In this document: in pieces, positions 51,027 through 60,304 of the stretch | Layout: the number at the start of each line of letters is the position of its first letter | Numbering within the stretch: position 1 is the stretch's first letter | DNA from: Dyadobacter sp. CECT 9275 | GTDB taxonomy: Bacteria > Bacteroidota > Bacteroidia > Cytophagales > Spirosomataceae | Assembly: GCF_907164905.1 (NCBI RefSeq) | Contig: NZ_CAJRAF010000002.1 | Location: 1,860,001-1,924,000 of the forward strand | DNA: 64,000 bases | Direction of reading: 5' to 3' | Position numbers and translations under genes: made by a program | Notes under the pieces: model-generated | Seen by the model: the letters and a program-made list of their open reading frames with translations, nothing else | Database searches by the model: none | What the model was told of the DNA's origin: nothing

Positions 51027-53495
51027 GTGATTGAAAATACATCCGGGCCCATTGACACCAAGGCCGCATATCTTTTGACGGACAGTCGCCAATTATCCTT
51101 CCCGGAACAAAGCATTTTTTTTGCCATTAAAGGTGACAGGCACGACGGTCATCAGTTTTTACCTGAATTATACCACAAAGGCGTCAGGGAATTTGTAGTG
51201 GAAACGGCCGGTTTTACCGGTAAAACACGCGAGCTGGCCGAAACCTGGGCAGACGCCAGAATATGGCTGACGCCGTCCAGTATCCGCGCCCTTCAGAAAA
51301 CCGTTGGCGAACACCGCAGGAGGTTCAATATTGACGTAGTGGGCATTGCCGGAAGTAACGGTAAAACCATTGTAAAAGAATGGCTCAGCCAACTGATGGC
51401 GCCAGGGCAGCGGGTAATCGCCAGCCCTAAAAGTTACAATTCCCAGATAGGCGTCCCGCTGTCGGTCTGGAACATGGCGCCAGAACATACGCTGGCCATA
51501 TTTGAGGCAGGAGTGTCCAGAGCACATGAAATGGAATACCTCCAGCCCGTCGTGCAACCTACCATTGGTATTTTCACGAACATCGGTTCGGCGCACGATG
51601 ATGGGTTCAGGAGCCGGAAGCAAAAAATCACCGAGAAACTCCGGTTATTTACCAAAGCTCGTAAACTGATATACCGGAAAAATTACACGGAGGTAGACGA
51701 GGAAATTAAGCTGATCCTGAAACCGGTTAATCCTTTTCTAAAAACCATTAGCTGGGGAACTTCCCAGTCAGGAGCCGACATACAGGTTGTTTTTAGTCCT
51801 CAAAAAGACAAGACCTTCATCGCACTGGCGGGTATACTGGGCGATCATCGTTTTGAAACGGCGTTCAGGGACGAAGCCTCACTCGAAAACCTGGCTCATT
51901 GCGTGGTGTTTATGCTCGACTGGGGACTAACGGACGTAGCCATTCAGGAACGCATTCAAATGCTCCGCCCGGTATCCATGCGCCTGGAGCTGAAAGAGGG
52001 TATCAACAGAAATTATATCATTGACGACGCCTACAATAACGATATACAGGGTGTTACCATGGCGCTCAACTTCCTGGCTCAGCAGGAACAGCGTACGCAA
52101 CGGACGGTGATCCTCTCGGACATACTCCATTCCGGGCAGCCTGCTCCTGAATTTTATGGAACCATCTCAAAGATACTGAAAGAAAAAAACATTCACAGAC
52201 TGGTGGGTATTGGCCCTGAAATGCTGAAACAAGCCGCCCTTTTTGACATTCCGCAACAAGATTTTTTCCCGGACACTGACAGTTTCCTCAAAGAATTCCC
52301 CTTTGCCACTTTGTCCGACAATCTGATCCTCGTCAAAGGAGCAAGGCCATTCTCTTTTGAAAAAATTGTACATCGTCTGCAGCAAAAAGTGCATGGGACT
52401 GTGTTTGAGATCAACCTGGATGCGCTGACCCACAACCTCAATTATTACCGTAACAAGGCAGGAACCAACACTAAGATTATGGCCATGGTAAAAGCCTTTG
52501 CTTATGGCAGCGGAAGTGCCGAGGTGGCAGGTTTGCTGCAGTTCCACAGGGTCGACTACCTTGGTGTGGCGTATACCGATGAAGGAGTCGTACTCCGGCA
52601 AAGTGGTATCAGCCTGCCTATTATGGTCATGAATGCTTCAACAGCCACGTTTGACCTCCTTTGGCAGTATAAACTGGAACCCGAAATATTCAGCCGCCGG
52701 ATTCTTACCGACTGGATCAATTACCTCACTGAAAAAAACGAACCATCCCAGGCTCCGGCCATCCACTTAAAACTAGATACCGGCATGCACAGGCTGGGGT
52801 TTGTGGCAGACGATTATCCCTGGCTTAAGGATACCCTCCAGGCGAATCCCTCCCTGCGGGTTGCAACAATTTTCACGCATCTGGTGGGAGCCGATGAAGG
52901 TGTTCATAATGAATTTTCCAGAAAGCAGTATGCGGCTTTTATAACCGCCGCCGAATTCCTGGAAAATATACTAGGCTATCAAGTGATCAAACATATCTTA
53001 AACTCAGCGGGCATTGTCCGTTTTCCCGAGTATCGCCTGGATATGGTCCGGCTGGGGATAGGGTTATACGGTGTAGAAGCTACGCAGCAGGAACAACATC
53101 TTTTGCAGCCGGTTGGCAAACTGAAAACCGTGATATCCCAGATCAAATACCTGCCTGCTGGGGAAACAGTGGGCTATAGCCGGAATGGTCAGCTGGAACA
53201 GGACGCTGCCATTGCTACCCTCGCCATCGGATACGCCGATGGCTACGACCGGGGCCTGGGCAATGGCGTCGGGCAGGTTTGGGTAAATGGCAGACTTTGC
53301 CCTACGGTTGGGAACATTTGTATGGACATGACCATGGTGGATGTTACCGGCGCCAATGCAGAAGAAGGAGATGAGGTGATCGTGTTTGGCCCCGAAGTAC
53401 CCATCACGGAAATGGCGAAGAAAATCAACACAATTCCGTACGAGATACTAACGGGGATCGGAGAGCGGGTGAAAAGGATTTTTTACAAAGAGTAA
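51027..53495 (+). CDS. Bifunctional MurF / alanine racemase
   Basis: An 822-residue fusion. Residues 1-455 are UDP-MurNAc-tripeptide:D-Ala-D-Ala ligase (MurF), with the ATP loop GSNGKT (109-114), FEAGVSRAHEMEYL and DDAYNNDIQGVTMAL. Residues about 456-822 are a PLP alanine racemase with MAMVKAFAYGSG (Lys489), HLKLDTGMHRLGF and VGYSRNG. The fusion is a known Bacteroidota trait and couples D-Ala formation to its use in cell-wall synthesis. The start is a GTG; no ATG lies upstream in frame, and compared with homologues the N-terminus looks about 15-20 residues short. Confidence 0.94.
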   Translation: MIENTSGPIDTKAAYLLTDSRQLSFPEQSIFFAIKGDRHDGHQFLPELYHKGVREFVVETAGFTGKTRELAETWADARIWLTPSSIRALQKTVGEHRRRFNIDVVGIAGSNGKTIVKEWLSQLMAPGQRVIASPKSYNSQIGVPLSVWNMAPEHTLAIFEAGVSRAHEMEYLQPVVQPTIGIFTNIGSAHDDGFRSRKQKITEKLRLFTKARKLIYRKNYTEVDEEIKLILKPVNPFLKTISWGTSQSGADIQVVFSPQKDKTFIALAGILGDHRFETAFRDEASLENLAHCVVFMLDWGLTDVAIQERIQMLRPVSMRLELKEGINRNYIIDDAYNNDIQGVTMALNFLAQQEQRTQRTVILSDILHSGQPAPEFYGTISKILKEKNIHRLVGIGPEMLKQAALFDIPQQDFFPDTDSFLKEFPFATLSDNLILVKGARPFSFEKIVHRLQQKVHGTVFEINLDALTHNLNYYRNKAGTNTKIMAMVKAFAYGSGSAEVAGLLQFHRVDYLGVAYTDEGVVLRQSGISLPIMVMNASTATFDLLWQYKLEPEIFSRRILTDWINYLTEKNEPSQAPAIHLKLDTGMHRLGFVADDYPWLKDTLQANPSLRVATIFTHLVGADEGVHNEFSRKQYAAFITAAEFLENILGYQVIKHILNSAGIVRFPEYRLDMVRLGIGLYGVEATQQEQHLLQPVGKLKTVISQIKYLPAGETVGYSRNGQLEQDAAIATLAIGYADGYDRGLGNGVGQVWVNGRLCPTVGNICMDMTMVDVTGANAEEGDEVIVFGPEVPITEMAKKINTIPYEILTGIGERVKRIFYKE

Positions 53496-53498
53496 AAG

Positions 53499-53533
53499 AT
53501 GGCGCTATGGAAACAGAACCCCCATAGCGCTAT
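53499..53533. terminator. Hairpin between murF-alr and ppk1
   Basis: A 12-bp stem with one G-U (ATGGCGCTATGG / CCATAGCGCTAT) and an 11-base loop lies between convergent genes. T runs are weak (CTTTTAC on the minus strand). The sequence GCGCTATGGAAA also occurs twice here as a direct repeat (53502 and 53527). Confidence 0.5.
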
Positions 53534-53540
53534 GGAAAAG

Positions 53541-55853
53541 CTACTGTTCTGACTCCGCCGGAGACGATTGCTCCTCCGGATGAATATTGATATTGGCGTT
53601 ACAATCCTGAACCATCGATGCCCTGTCTTCAAAAAGTTTTGTAACCATCACCTGTTCAAGTGTGACGTCATAAAAAGCCTGATGGATATTGAGGGCACCC
53701 TCTCCTTCCTTCACCTCACATTTGATATAGGTACCATCTTCCTGCATTTCATAGGCATTCACATTATCCTGCAGGCTGTAATAAAGAATATGAATAGCTT
53801 CCTGCCTTACACGGGGATCCACCAGCTTGAACAGAGACTCAATCCGTTTATCAAAGCTTCTGACCATGGCATCGGCACTGCCGCCGTAAACGAGCGGATT
53901 GCCGTTCTGATGAAAATAAAAAATGCGGGAGTGTTCAAGAAAATCGCCTACGAGCGAGCGAACCGTGATATTTTCACTTAATCCTGCCCTGCCTGGCCGA
54001 AGACAGCACATACCCCTTACAATCAGTTTCACCGGCACACCGGCCTGCGATGCATTGTAAAGAGCCCGGATTGTATCCCGGTCTTCCAGTGAGTTAATTT
54101 TGATACAGATACCACTTGGCAGACCGGCTTTTGCATTTTCAGCTTCCTGCCCAATCAGCTCCAGTAATTTGGCCCGCATGTACCTTGGAGCGGTGATCAG
54201 ATTCTGGTATTCGGTTGGAATAGAATGCCCGGTAATAACATTAAAAAACTCCGAGATGTCGTGGGTATATGCCTCATTCGTGGTCAGCAGTCCGGTATCG
54301 GTGTAAAGCCGGGAAGTATCCTCATTGTAATTACCGCTCGACAAGTGGGCATAACGCAACACCTTATTCCCTTCATTTCGGACAATGAGCAACAGCTTCG
54401 TGTGCGTTTTCAGCAAGCCAATTCCGTAGATTACAAAACACCCGGCTTTTTGTAATCGCTGGGCCTCTTTGATGTTATTCTCTTCATCAAACCTTGCTTT
54501 AACCTCAAACAGAACGGCAACGCTTTTCCCATTTTCGGCAGCATGTAACAAGGCCTCTGTCACACGGGAATTTTTAGCAAGTCTGTAAATCGTCAGTTTG
54601 ATAGACAACACCTTGGGATCCTCAGCCGCCTGTTCAAGCAACTGAAGAACCGGTTCAAAATTATTGTAGGGATGATGCAGGAGAATATCCCGCTCTTTCA
54701 TTGCTTCAAAAATATCCGGGATTCTTTCACGTTCAAGGCCCAGCGGCGGCACGGGAGGGTGTGTCGGGGGGATCTGACCCTTGAACTCCGGATGGCGGAT
54801 GATACTCCACAGCGCCGTATAGTCAATCAGCCCCCGGATCTCAAAAATATTATAATCGTCAACTTCCCAGCGCTTTTTGATCAGGCTGAGGAGTTCGGGA
54901 TCAAAACCGGGCTCTACGGCTGCCTGCACCACCCTGCCCAATCTGCGGCTTTTGATTTTCTGTTTTATTTCATCAATAAAATCAGACTCCATATCGTCAC
55001 TTTCTTCCAGAGAAAAATCTCCATTCCGAATAATCCTGAAAAGATTGGTGGAAACGATATCCACATTCCGGTACAACTTGTGAATATATACCCTAACGAT
55101 TTGTTCAATGGGTAGGAAAAGGATTTCTTCCTCGCGCTCAATCACATAAAAACGCGGAAGATTAAGTGGCAGCTGTACGAAAGAGAGTTTTCTGTTGTCT
55201 TCCGAGCTTGTACCTTTCACCTGGGTGATCACACCCAAAACCAGCACTTTCCCCAATAACACCGGAAATGCATGTGTATAGTCAAAAAGCATCGGAGTGA
55301 GCATTGGATAAACGGTACGCTCGAAATACTCCTCCACATTTTCTTTCTCCTTGTTGCTAATATCTTCCAACCCAACGATTCTGAAACCATGACGGTTGAA
55401 AAGCGGTACAAGCTGCCCGGTAAAGCATTCATCCTGGCGCCGTACAAAATCCTGAGATTCCTTCATCAGCAGCTTCCTGAACGGCACCTCCCGCAATCCG
55501 GAATAGTCCATTCTTTCTTTGCCGAAATCAAGATAATTGTACAGGCTCCCTACCCGGATGGTGAAGAATTCATCCAGGTTGGAAGAGGTAATGGCAAGAA
55601 ATTTAAGCCGGTCGAAAAGATTACGGTTGGCATTCTCCGCCTGGTCTAAAACGCGGTCGTTAAATTTAAGCCAGCTCAGATCCCGGCTGATCAGCTCGCT
55701 CTGTTGCACCAGCGTATTTGCTTTCTCAACAGAACTCAACATTTTCGACTCCTCCATGACTGACTCTTCCTTGTTATTTTTAAAAAAGGAAAACAAATTA
55801 GAGAATCTACCTCTTTTATCGCTTTTATATGTGGTATTGGAAGACTCGGACAT
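53541..55853 (-). CDS. ppk1: Polyphosphate kinase 1
   Basis: A 770-residue enzyme that builds inorganic polyphosphate from ATP. The N-terminal domain starts ELISRDLSWLKFNDRVLDQA and contains LKFLAITSSNLDEFFTIRVG. The autophosphorylated histidine is His503 in AHLSSGNYNEDTSRLYTD, where the common motif is HLGTGNY, and the second catalytic histidine is His641 (EHSRIFYFHQNG). About 40 extra N-terminal and 30 C-terminal residues are low in conservation. MEESKML at codon 33 is a possible alternative start. The gene stands alone and converges with murF-alr. Confidence 0.93.
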   Translation of the reverse strand: MSESSNTTYKSDKRGRFSNLFSFFKNNKEESVMEESKMLSSVEKANTLVQQSELISRDLSWLKFNDRVLDQAENANRNLFDRLKFLAITSSNLDEFFTIRVGSLYNYLDFGKERMDYSGLREVPFRKLLMKESQDFVRRQDECFTGQLVPLFNRHGFRIVGLEDISNKEKENVEEYFERTVYPMLTPMLFDYTHAFPVLLGKVLVLGVITQVKGTSSEDNRKLSFVQLPLNLPRFYVIEREEEILFLPIEQIVRVYIHKLYRNVDIVSTNLFRIIRNGDFSLEESDDMESDFIDEIKQKIKSRRLGRVVQAAVEPGFDPELLSLIKKRWEVDDYNIFEIRGLIDYTALWSIIRHPEFKGQIPPTHPPVPPLGLERERIPDIFEAMKERDILLHHPYNNFEPVLQLLEQAAEDPKVLSIKLTIYRLAKNSRVTEALLHAAENGKSVAVLFEVKARFDEENNIKEAQRLQKAGCFVIYGIGLLKTHTKLLLIVRNEGNKVLRYAHLSSGNYNEDTSRLYTDTGLLTTNEAYTHDISEFFNVITGHSIPTEYQNLITAPRYMRAKLLELIGQEAENAKAGLPSGICIKINSLEDRDTIRALYNASQAGVPVKLIVRGMCCLRPGRAGLSENITVRSLVGDFLEHSRIFYFHQNGNPLVYGGSADAMVRSFDKRIESLFKLVDPRVRQEAIHILYYSLQDNVNAYEMQEDGTYIKCEVKEGEGALNIHQAFYDVTLEQVMVTKLFEDRASMVQDCNANINIHPEEQSSPAESEQ

Positions 55854-55967
55854 AATTCAAACTAAAATACTGAATGTAACGATGATTAGTGTGAGGATTT
55901 AAAATTTAACGAATTACAACATCTATTGTTTTCGAAAAATGTCCCTTTTGTTACCATTGTGTAAATA

Positions 55968-56010
55968 AAAACAAACGGATGACTGCTGGTTACAGTCATC
56001 CGTTTGTTTT
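55968..56010 (-). terminator. Intrinsic terminator after gyrB
   Basis: A perfect 18-bp stem (AAAACAAACGGATGACTG and its complement) encloses a seven-base loop, 22 bases beyond the gyrB stop. Minus-strand transcripts carry the T run within and after the stem. Confidence 0.85.
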
Positions 56011-56032
56011 AGATCAACCGACGACTATCGCC

Positions 56033-57988
56033 CTACACGTCAACTCTGGCATATTTGGCATTTTTCTCAATAAAATCCCGGCGTGGTGCAACCTCGTCGC
56101 CCATCAGCATTGAGAACAAATGATCTGCCTCTGCTGCCGACTCAATGGAAACCTGCTTGAGACTTCTCTTATCAGGATTCATGGTAGTATCCCACAACTG
56201 CTCGGCGTTCATCTCCCCTAAACCTTTATATCGCTGCACATTCACTGATTCCTCCTTCCCGTTTGCGATTTCCTGCACCGCTGCCTCACGCTGTGCTTCG
56301 GTCCAGCAATACCTTTCTTCACGACCCTTTTTCACCAGGTATAGCGGTGGTTGGGCAATGTAGATATACCCATGATCGATGAGTATCTTCATATAACGGA
56401 AGAAGAAAGTCAGGATCAGGGTCCTGATGTGGCTTCCGTCAATATCCGCATCCGTCATGATCACAATTTTATGGTATCTCAGCTTATCAATGTTCAGCGC
56501 TCTTTCGTCCCCATCCTTACCTATCTGCACACCAAGTGCCGTAAACATGTTTTTTATCTCCTCGTTCTCATAAATCCGATACTCCTGCGCTTTTTCCACG
56601 TTAAGGATTTTACCTCTTAACGGGAGTATAGCCTGATAGGCCCGGTTACGGCCCTGTTTGGCAGTTCCTCCTGCCGAGTCCCCTTCTACCAGGTACAATT
56701 CGCAGATGGACGGATCGGTTTCCGAGCAATCGGAAAGTTTTCCTGGAAGGCCGGTTCCGGTCATTACGTTTTTACGCTGTACCATTTCCCTGGCTTTCTT
56801 TGCCGCAATACGTGCTTTGGCGGCAAGAATCACCTTGTCTATGATCACCCTTGCTTCTTTTGGGTGTTCGTCCAGATAGGTATCCAGCATTTCGGCCACC
56901 ACCTGGCTCACCACACTCACCACTTCCGAATTCCCCAATTTGGTTTTGGTTTGTCCTTCAAACTGTGGCTCGGCAACTTTTACTGAAATAACGGCTGTAA
57001 GCCCCTCACGGAAATCGTCCCCGCTGATTTCGATTTTTTCCTTCGCAAGCACACCCGACTTCTCCGCATAGTTTTTCAGAGTACGTGTTAAGGCCGCGCG
57101 GAAACCTTGCACGTGGGTACCTCCTTCAACGGTATTAATATTATTGACGTAGGAAAAAACATTTTCACCATACGATGTATTGTACATCATAGCAATTTCC
57201 ACCGGCACCACCCCCTTGGTATTTTCCATGTAAATAGGCTCCGGTATCAAAGGCTGACGGGTACCTTCCAGATAAAGAACAAACTCGTTAAGCCCTATTT
57301 CCGAATGGAATTCCTCCCCGCGGAATGCTCCTGTTTCATCCTCCTCACGTTTATCGCTTAATGTGATCCTGATTCCCTTGTTCAGATAAGACAATTCGCG
57401 CAACCTTGTGGCCACGGTTTCATATTTGAACTCCGTTACCGAGAATATGGTAGCATCTGGCTTAAAATGAATGAAGGTTCCGGTTTTTTCAGAATCCCCA
57501 ATAACGCGTACCGGATATAACGGCTTACCTTCACTGTATTCCTGTTCAAATATTTTTCCTTCCCGGTGAATTTCTACACGAAGATGGATCGAAAGCGCAT
57601 TTACGCAGGAAACCCCCACCCCGTGCAAACCTCCGGAAACTTTATATGTATCTTTATCAAATTTACCCCCAGCGTGCAGTACGGTTAATACTACTTCAAG
57701 TGCAGACTTCTTTTCTTTGGCCATCATCCCCGTTGGGATACCCCGGCCGTTATCCTGCACTGTGATGGAGTTATTTTTTTCAATTGTGACATTAATCGTG
57801 TCACAATATCCTGCCATTGCTTCATCTATGGAGTTATCTACAACCTCCCAAATCAAATGGTGAACTCCCTTAAATCCTGTATCACCGATGTACATCGCCG
57901 GACGTTTACGTACGGCCTCTAAACCTTCAAGAACCTGGATGTTATCTGCTGAATATGAATTTACTTCAAGCACTGTTTCGTTTGACAT
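56033..57988 (-). CDS. gyrB: DNA gyrase subunit B
   Basis: The 651-residue ATPase subunit of DNA gyrase. The GHKL ATPase has LIWEVVDNSIDEAMAGYC (Glu48, Asn52), VQDNGRGIPTG and GGLHGVGVSCVNAL. The transducer follows, then the TOPRIM domain with LVEGDSAGGTAKQGRN, PLRGKILNVEKA and IMTDADIDGSHIRTL. The C-terminus (YKGLGEMNAEQLWDTTMNPD) is complete. The length fits gyrase B of this phylum; a ParE assignment is less likely. Upstream lies a C-rich gene-free region. Confidence 0.96.
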   Translation of the reverse strand: MSNETVLEVNSYSADNIQVLEGLEAVRKRPAMYIGDTGFKGVHHLIWEVVDNSIDEAMAGYCDTINVTIEKNNSITVQDNGRGIPTGMMAKEKKSALEVVLTVLHAGGKFDKDTYKVSGGLHGVGVSCVNALSIHLRVEIHREGKIFEQEYSEGKPLYPVRVIGDSEKTGTFIHFKPDATIFSVTEFKYETVATRLRELSYLNKGIRITLSDKREEDETGAFRGEEFHSEIGLNEFVLYLEGTRQPLIPEPIYMENTKGVVPVEIAMMYNTSYGENVFSYVNNINTVEGGTHVQGFRAALTRTLKNYAEKSGVLAKEKIEISGDDFREGLTAVISVKVAEPQFEGQTKTKLGNSEVVSVVSQVVAEMLDTYLDEHPKEARVIIDKVILAAKARIAAKKAREMVQRKNVMTGTGLPGKLSDCSETDPSICELYLVEGDSAGGTAKQGRNRAYQAILPLRGKILNVEKAQEYRIYENEEIKNMFTALGVQIGKDGDERALNIDKLRYHKIVIMTDADIDGSHIRTLILTFFFRYMKILIDHGYIYIAQPPLYLVKKGREERYCWTEAQREAAVQEIANGKEESVNVQRYKGLGEMNAEQLWDTTMNPDKRSLKQVSIESAAEADHLFSMLMGDEVAPRRDFIEKNAKYARVDV

Positions 57989-58391
57989 ATAGTTTGTTTT
58001 ACTCTATAATTTTTACAGCCTTTTGAACGCCGTTTATGAAGTGTAAAGATACTACTTTTTACCAAGGATTCTATCCTTAGAATCCCTTTTAACCCTACTT
58101 TATGAATACTTTATCAAACAAAAAGACGTTCTCTTACCAGAACTTACAAAAGCCCGCCAAACTCCCCTGTTTCACAAAGCCTCCAAAACCCTGTTCTTTA
58201 ACACATGGAAGCCATCCATTTTCCCAGCGCCAGCAGCACCTACATCAGCCGATGGCCTGCGCCACAAAAAGCCCAACCGCATTCACATTCCTACCGACCT
58301 ACAAATCAACCCATTAAATCAAAAAAATATCCCTACTGACGCTTGCCCCGAAACGCTAACGATACTTCATCCACCCTTCGAAGTACAGAGA
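57989..58391. other. Gene-free region upstream of gyrB with strong C over G skew
   Basis: About 400 bases. Close to gyrB lies a perfect 8-bp hairpin (58066-58085; GGATTCTA / TAGAATCC, four-base loop). From about 58090 to 58390 the plus strand is poor in G: by hand count 58141-58320 has 68 C and 21 G. A 71-codon frame at 58102-58317 is an artefact of this composition. The gyrB promoter is probably here; TATCTTTA (minus strand, near 58042-58049) is one base off the consensus. Confidence 0.5.
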
Positions 58392-60080
58392 TCATTCCAA
58401 TATATAACTTGTGCCGGTCTGCCGGAGAGACTTATCCAGCCTGTAGAATTTTTTGTCCCCATTCGCTTCAATGTCCATTACAGCAAGTTCATAAACACCT
58501 GGTTTCAGATCATCCTTCCTCAGGGTTACATGGAAGCCATTTTTATAATAAAAGCCTGTTGTCAGCAGCACCTTCCTGGACTCTACTTTTGCATTCCCCC
58601 CCATCAGGTAGCAAATCCCGCTGGTATCACGGAGAACCAGAAAACGGTCCGTCAGAAATCCTTTCCGCTCAGGAAACTTCAGGCTTGAAACAAAGGATAA
58701 ATTGATAAAACCATTATTCTGAAAATCCTTCAATTTCCAGACTTCAACAAATATTTCAGAATCAGTATCCGGTCTTTGGCTTACCGTGTACATAGAATCA
58801 AGCTCATGCCTGTTTACCACTGGAGGCGGTAGTTTAAAAATCCCCTTTTCATAGGCCGGAAACAAATAAAAAGCTCCATACTGTGTAATGGTTTTTTCAA
58901 CCGAGAACATATCGCTGTGGTCCTCCCAGTTGTATACATCAGCCAGATAAACCATACGTTTGTTTGCAACAATATGGGTATGCATGTAATAGGAATAGCT
59001 CCAGTAAAAAACGCTTAGCAGCAACAGGGTATAGAAGACACCTTTTTTTCTAAAAACGGCAAAATAGTCAAGCAGAAGCACATAGCAAATAATAGTAGCG
59101 AGGGAGGTGTATATCTGAAACCGGCTGGCAATGGTACTACCCATCCAGGACCGAAAAACAGCGATGACCAAACTTGTAATGAAAATAAAAACAAAAAAGG
59201 TAAGCAGTTCGACGGTACCAGGCTTTATTACCACCTCCCGGTTAAAGTACACGCCGGCAACGCGGACCACGAGAAATAAAATGAATGCTACCATAACCGC
59301 CCCCAATACGGCAGACCAGAACTCGGGAGCAGCCCACATAGACACGGAAGAACCAATAAAGCCGAACAAGGAATAGATAAAGGTAAGTATATTGGTTGGC
59401 AGATGCACCGCCTGTCCTGATTCATAGCCAATAAGGTATATACCTAACGCAAGAAACATGACCGCAGCTGTAATGGCCGCTTTCCAGAATTTTTTGTAGC
59501 AAAGAAAAAAGAAAATAATGGCCGGAAACGACAAAATTCCGTTGCCATGGCTAAACGTAGCAAGAAAACAGCAAAGTAAAGCGGCTGCAAAAGCTACACG
59601 CCTGCCGCGGGATACCAACATAATGGCTGTAACGGTGAAGGCTGTAAGATAGGAGTGCTGAAGCCCATTGAGTGCCCAACCTGATACATCATGAAAAAGT
59701 GGTTGAAAAAAAAGGAAAAACGCAGGCAGGAGATAGTACAATGGCATTCCCGTTTTTTTGAACTGCAGGTAAATGAAATAAAAAATGTAAACGATATTTA
59801 AAGAAACTAAAAGAATATAGAATCTGAAGTTCAGATGACCGGTGAGGAGATAATCGACAAAAGCAATCAGTCTGGAAACGACGGGCTTATGATCGTTAAA
59901 TGTCCTGAACAATTCTTTTACAAATCCCCAGAGACCTATTTCTCCGCGAGAAACACCGTCCACAAACTGAATGAGCAAAAAATCATCCTGAAAGGGAAAA
60001 TTGACTGAAAAGTAAAAGTTGTATAACAGAAAAATGAAGATAACAGCTGCAATGGTAATCCAGATAACAAATCGAGGCAT
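58392..60080 (-). CDS. Polytopic membrane protein, GT-C-like
   Basis: A 562-residue protein with about ten membrane helices in the first 390 residues and a soluble C-terminal part of about 170 residues. The first loop after helix 1 contains FPFQDDFLLIQFVDGVSRGE, with an acidic pair (DD) that in GT-C glycosyltransferases binds metal or donor. FNDHKPVVSRLIAFVDYLLT follows, also common in such proteins. No family can be named with certainty. The C-terminal part is rich in beta strands (FVEVWKLKDFQNNGFINLSF, GKKF-type end NGDKKFYRLDKSL). It stands alone between gyrB and the haem fusion gene. Confidence 0.72.
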   Translation of the reverse strand: MPRFVIWITIAAVIFIFLLYNFYFSVNFPFQDDFLLIQFVDGVSRGEIGLWGFVKELFRTFNDHKPVVSRLIAFVDYLLTGHLNFRFYILLVSLNIVYIFYFIYLQFKKTGMPLYYLLPAFFLFFQPLFHDVSGWALNGLQHSYLTAFTVTAIMLVSRGRRVAFAAALLCCFLATFSHGNGILSFPAIIFFFLCYKKFWKAAITAAVMFLALGIYLIGYESGQAVHLPTNILTFIYSLFGFIGSSVSMWAAPEFWSAVLGAVMVAFILFLVVRVAGVYFNREVVIKPGTVELLTFFVFIFITSLVIAVFRSWMGSTIASRFQIYTSLATIICYVLLLDYFAVFRKKGVFYTLLLLSVFYWSYSYYMHTHIVANKRMVYLADVYNWEDHSDMFSVEKTITQYGAFYLFPAYEKGIFKLPPPVVNRHELDSMYTVSQRPDTDSEIFVEVWKLKDFQNNGFINLSFVSSLKFPERKGFLTDRFLVLRDTSGICYLMGGNAKVESRKVLLTTGFYYKNGFHVTLRKDDLKPGVYELAVMDIEANGDKKFYRLDKSLRQTGTSYILE

Positions 60081-60256
60081 GAGGTACTAGTCTTAACAAT
60101 AAATTTTCGGATCAAATAATATTCAGTAATTACACAGTTCTCCTTTGCACTAACATAAAAATCTAAAACCCTATGTTCTATAACCAGAACAAAATAATCA
60201 TTACAAAGCTAAAAATTGTTTCTGGGAGTGTTTTTACCAATAGCTAATATACAAAA

Positions 60257-60283
60257 AGGGTGCCTGCATGAAACAGGCACCCT
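60257..60283 (-). terminator. Intrinsic terminator after the haem fusion gene
   Basis: A perfect 10-bp stem (AGGGTGCCTG / CAGGCACCCT) with a seven-base loop is followed on the minus strand by five T, 22 bases after the stop. Confidence 0.85.
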
Positions 60284-60304
60284 CAAAACTGGTAATTTTC
60301 TAGT

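Noticed and set aside
58102..58317. 71-codon plus-strand frame rich in Lys, Pro, Thr and His
   Set aside because: Its composition merely reflects the local C-rich, G-poor DNA; no helix, signal or domain pattern and no near neighbour to be coupled with.
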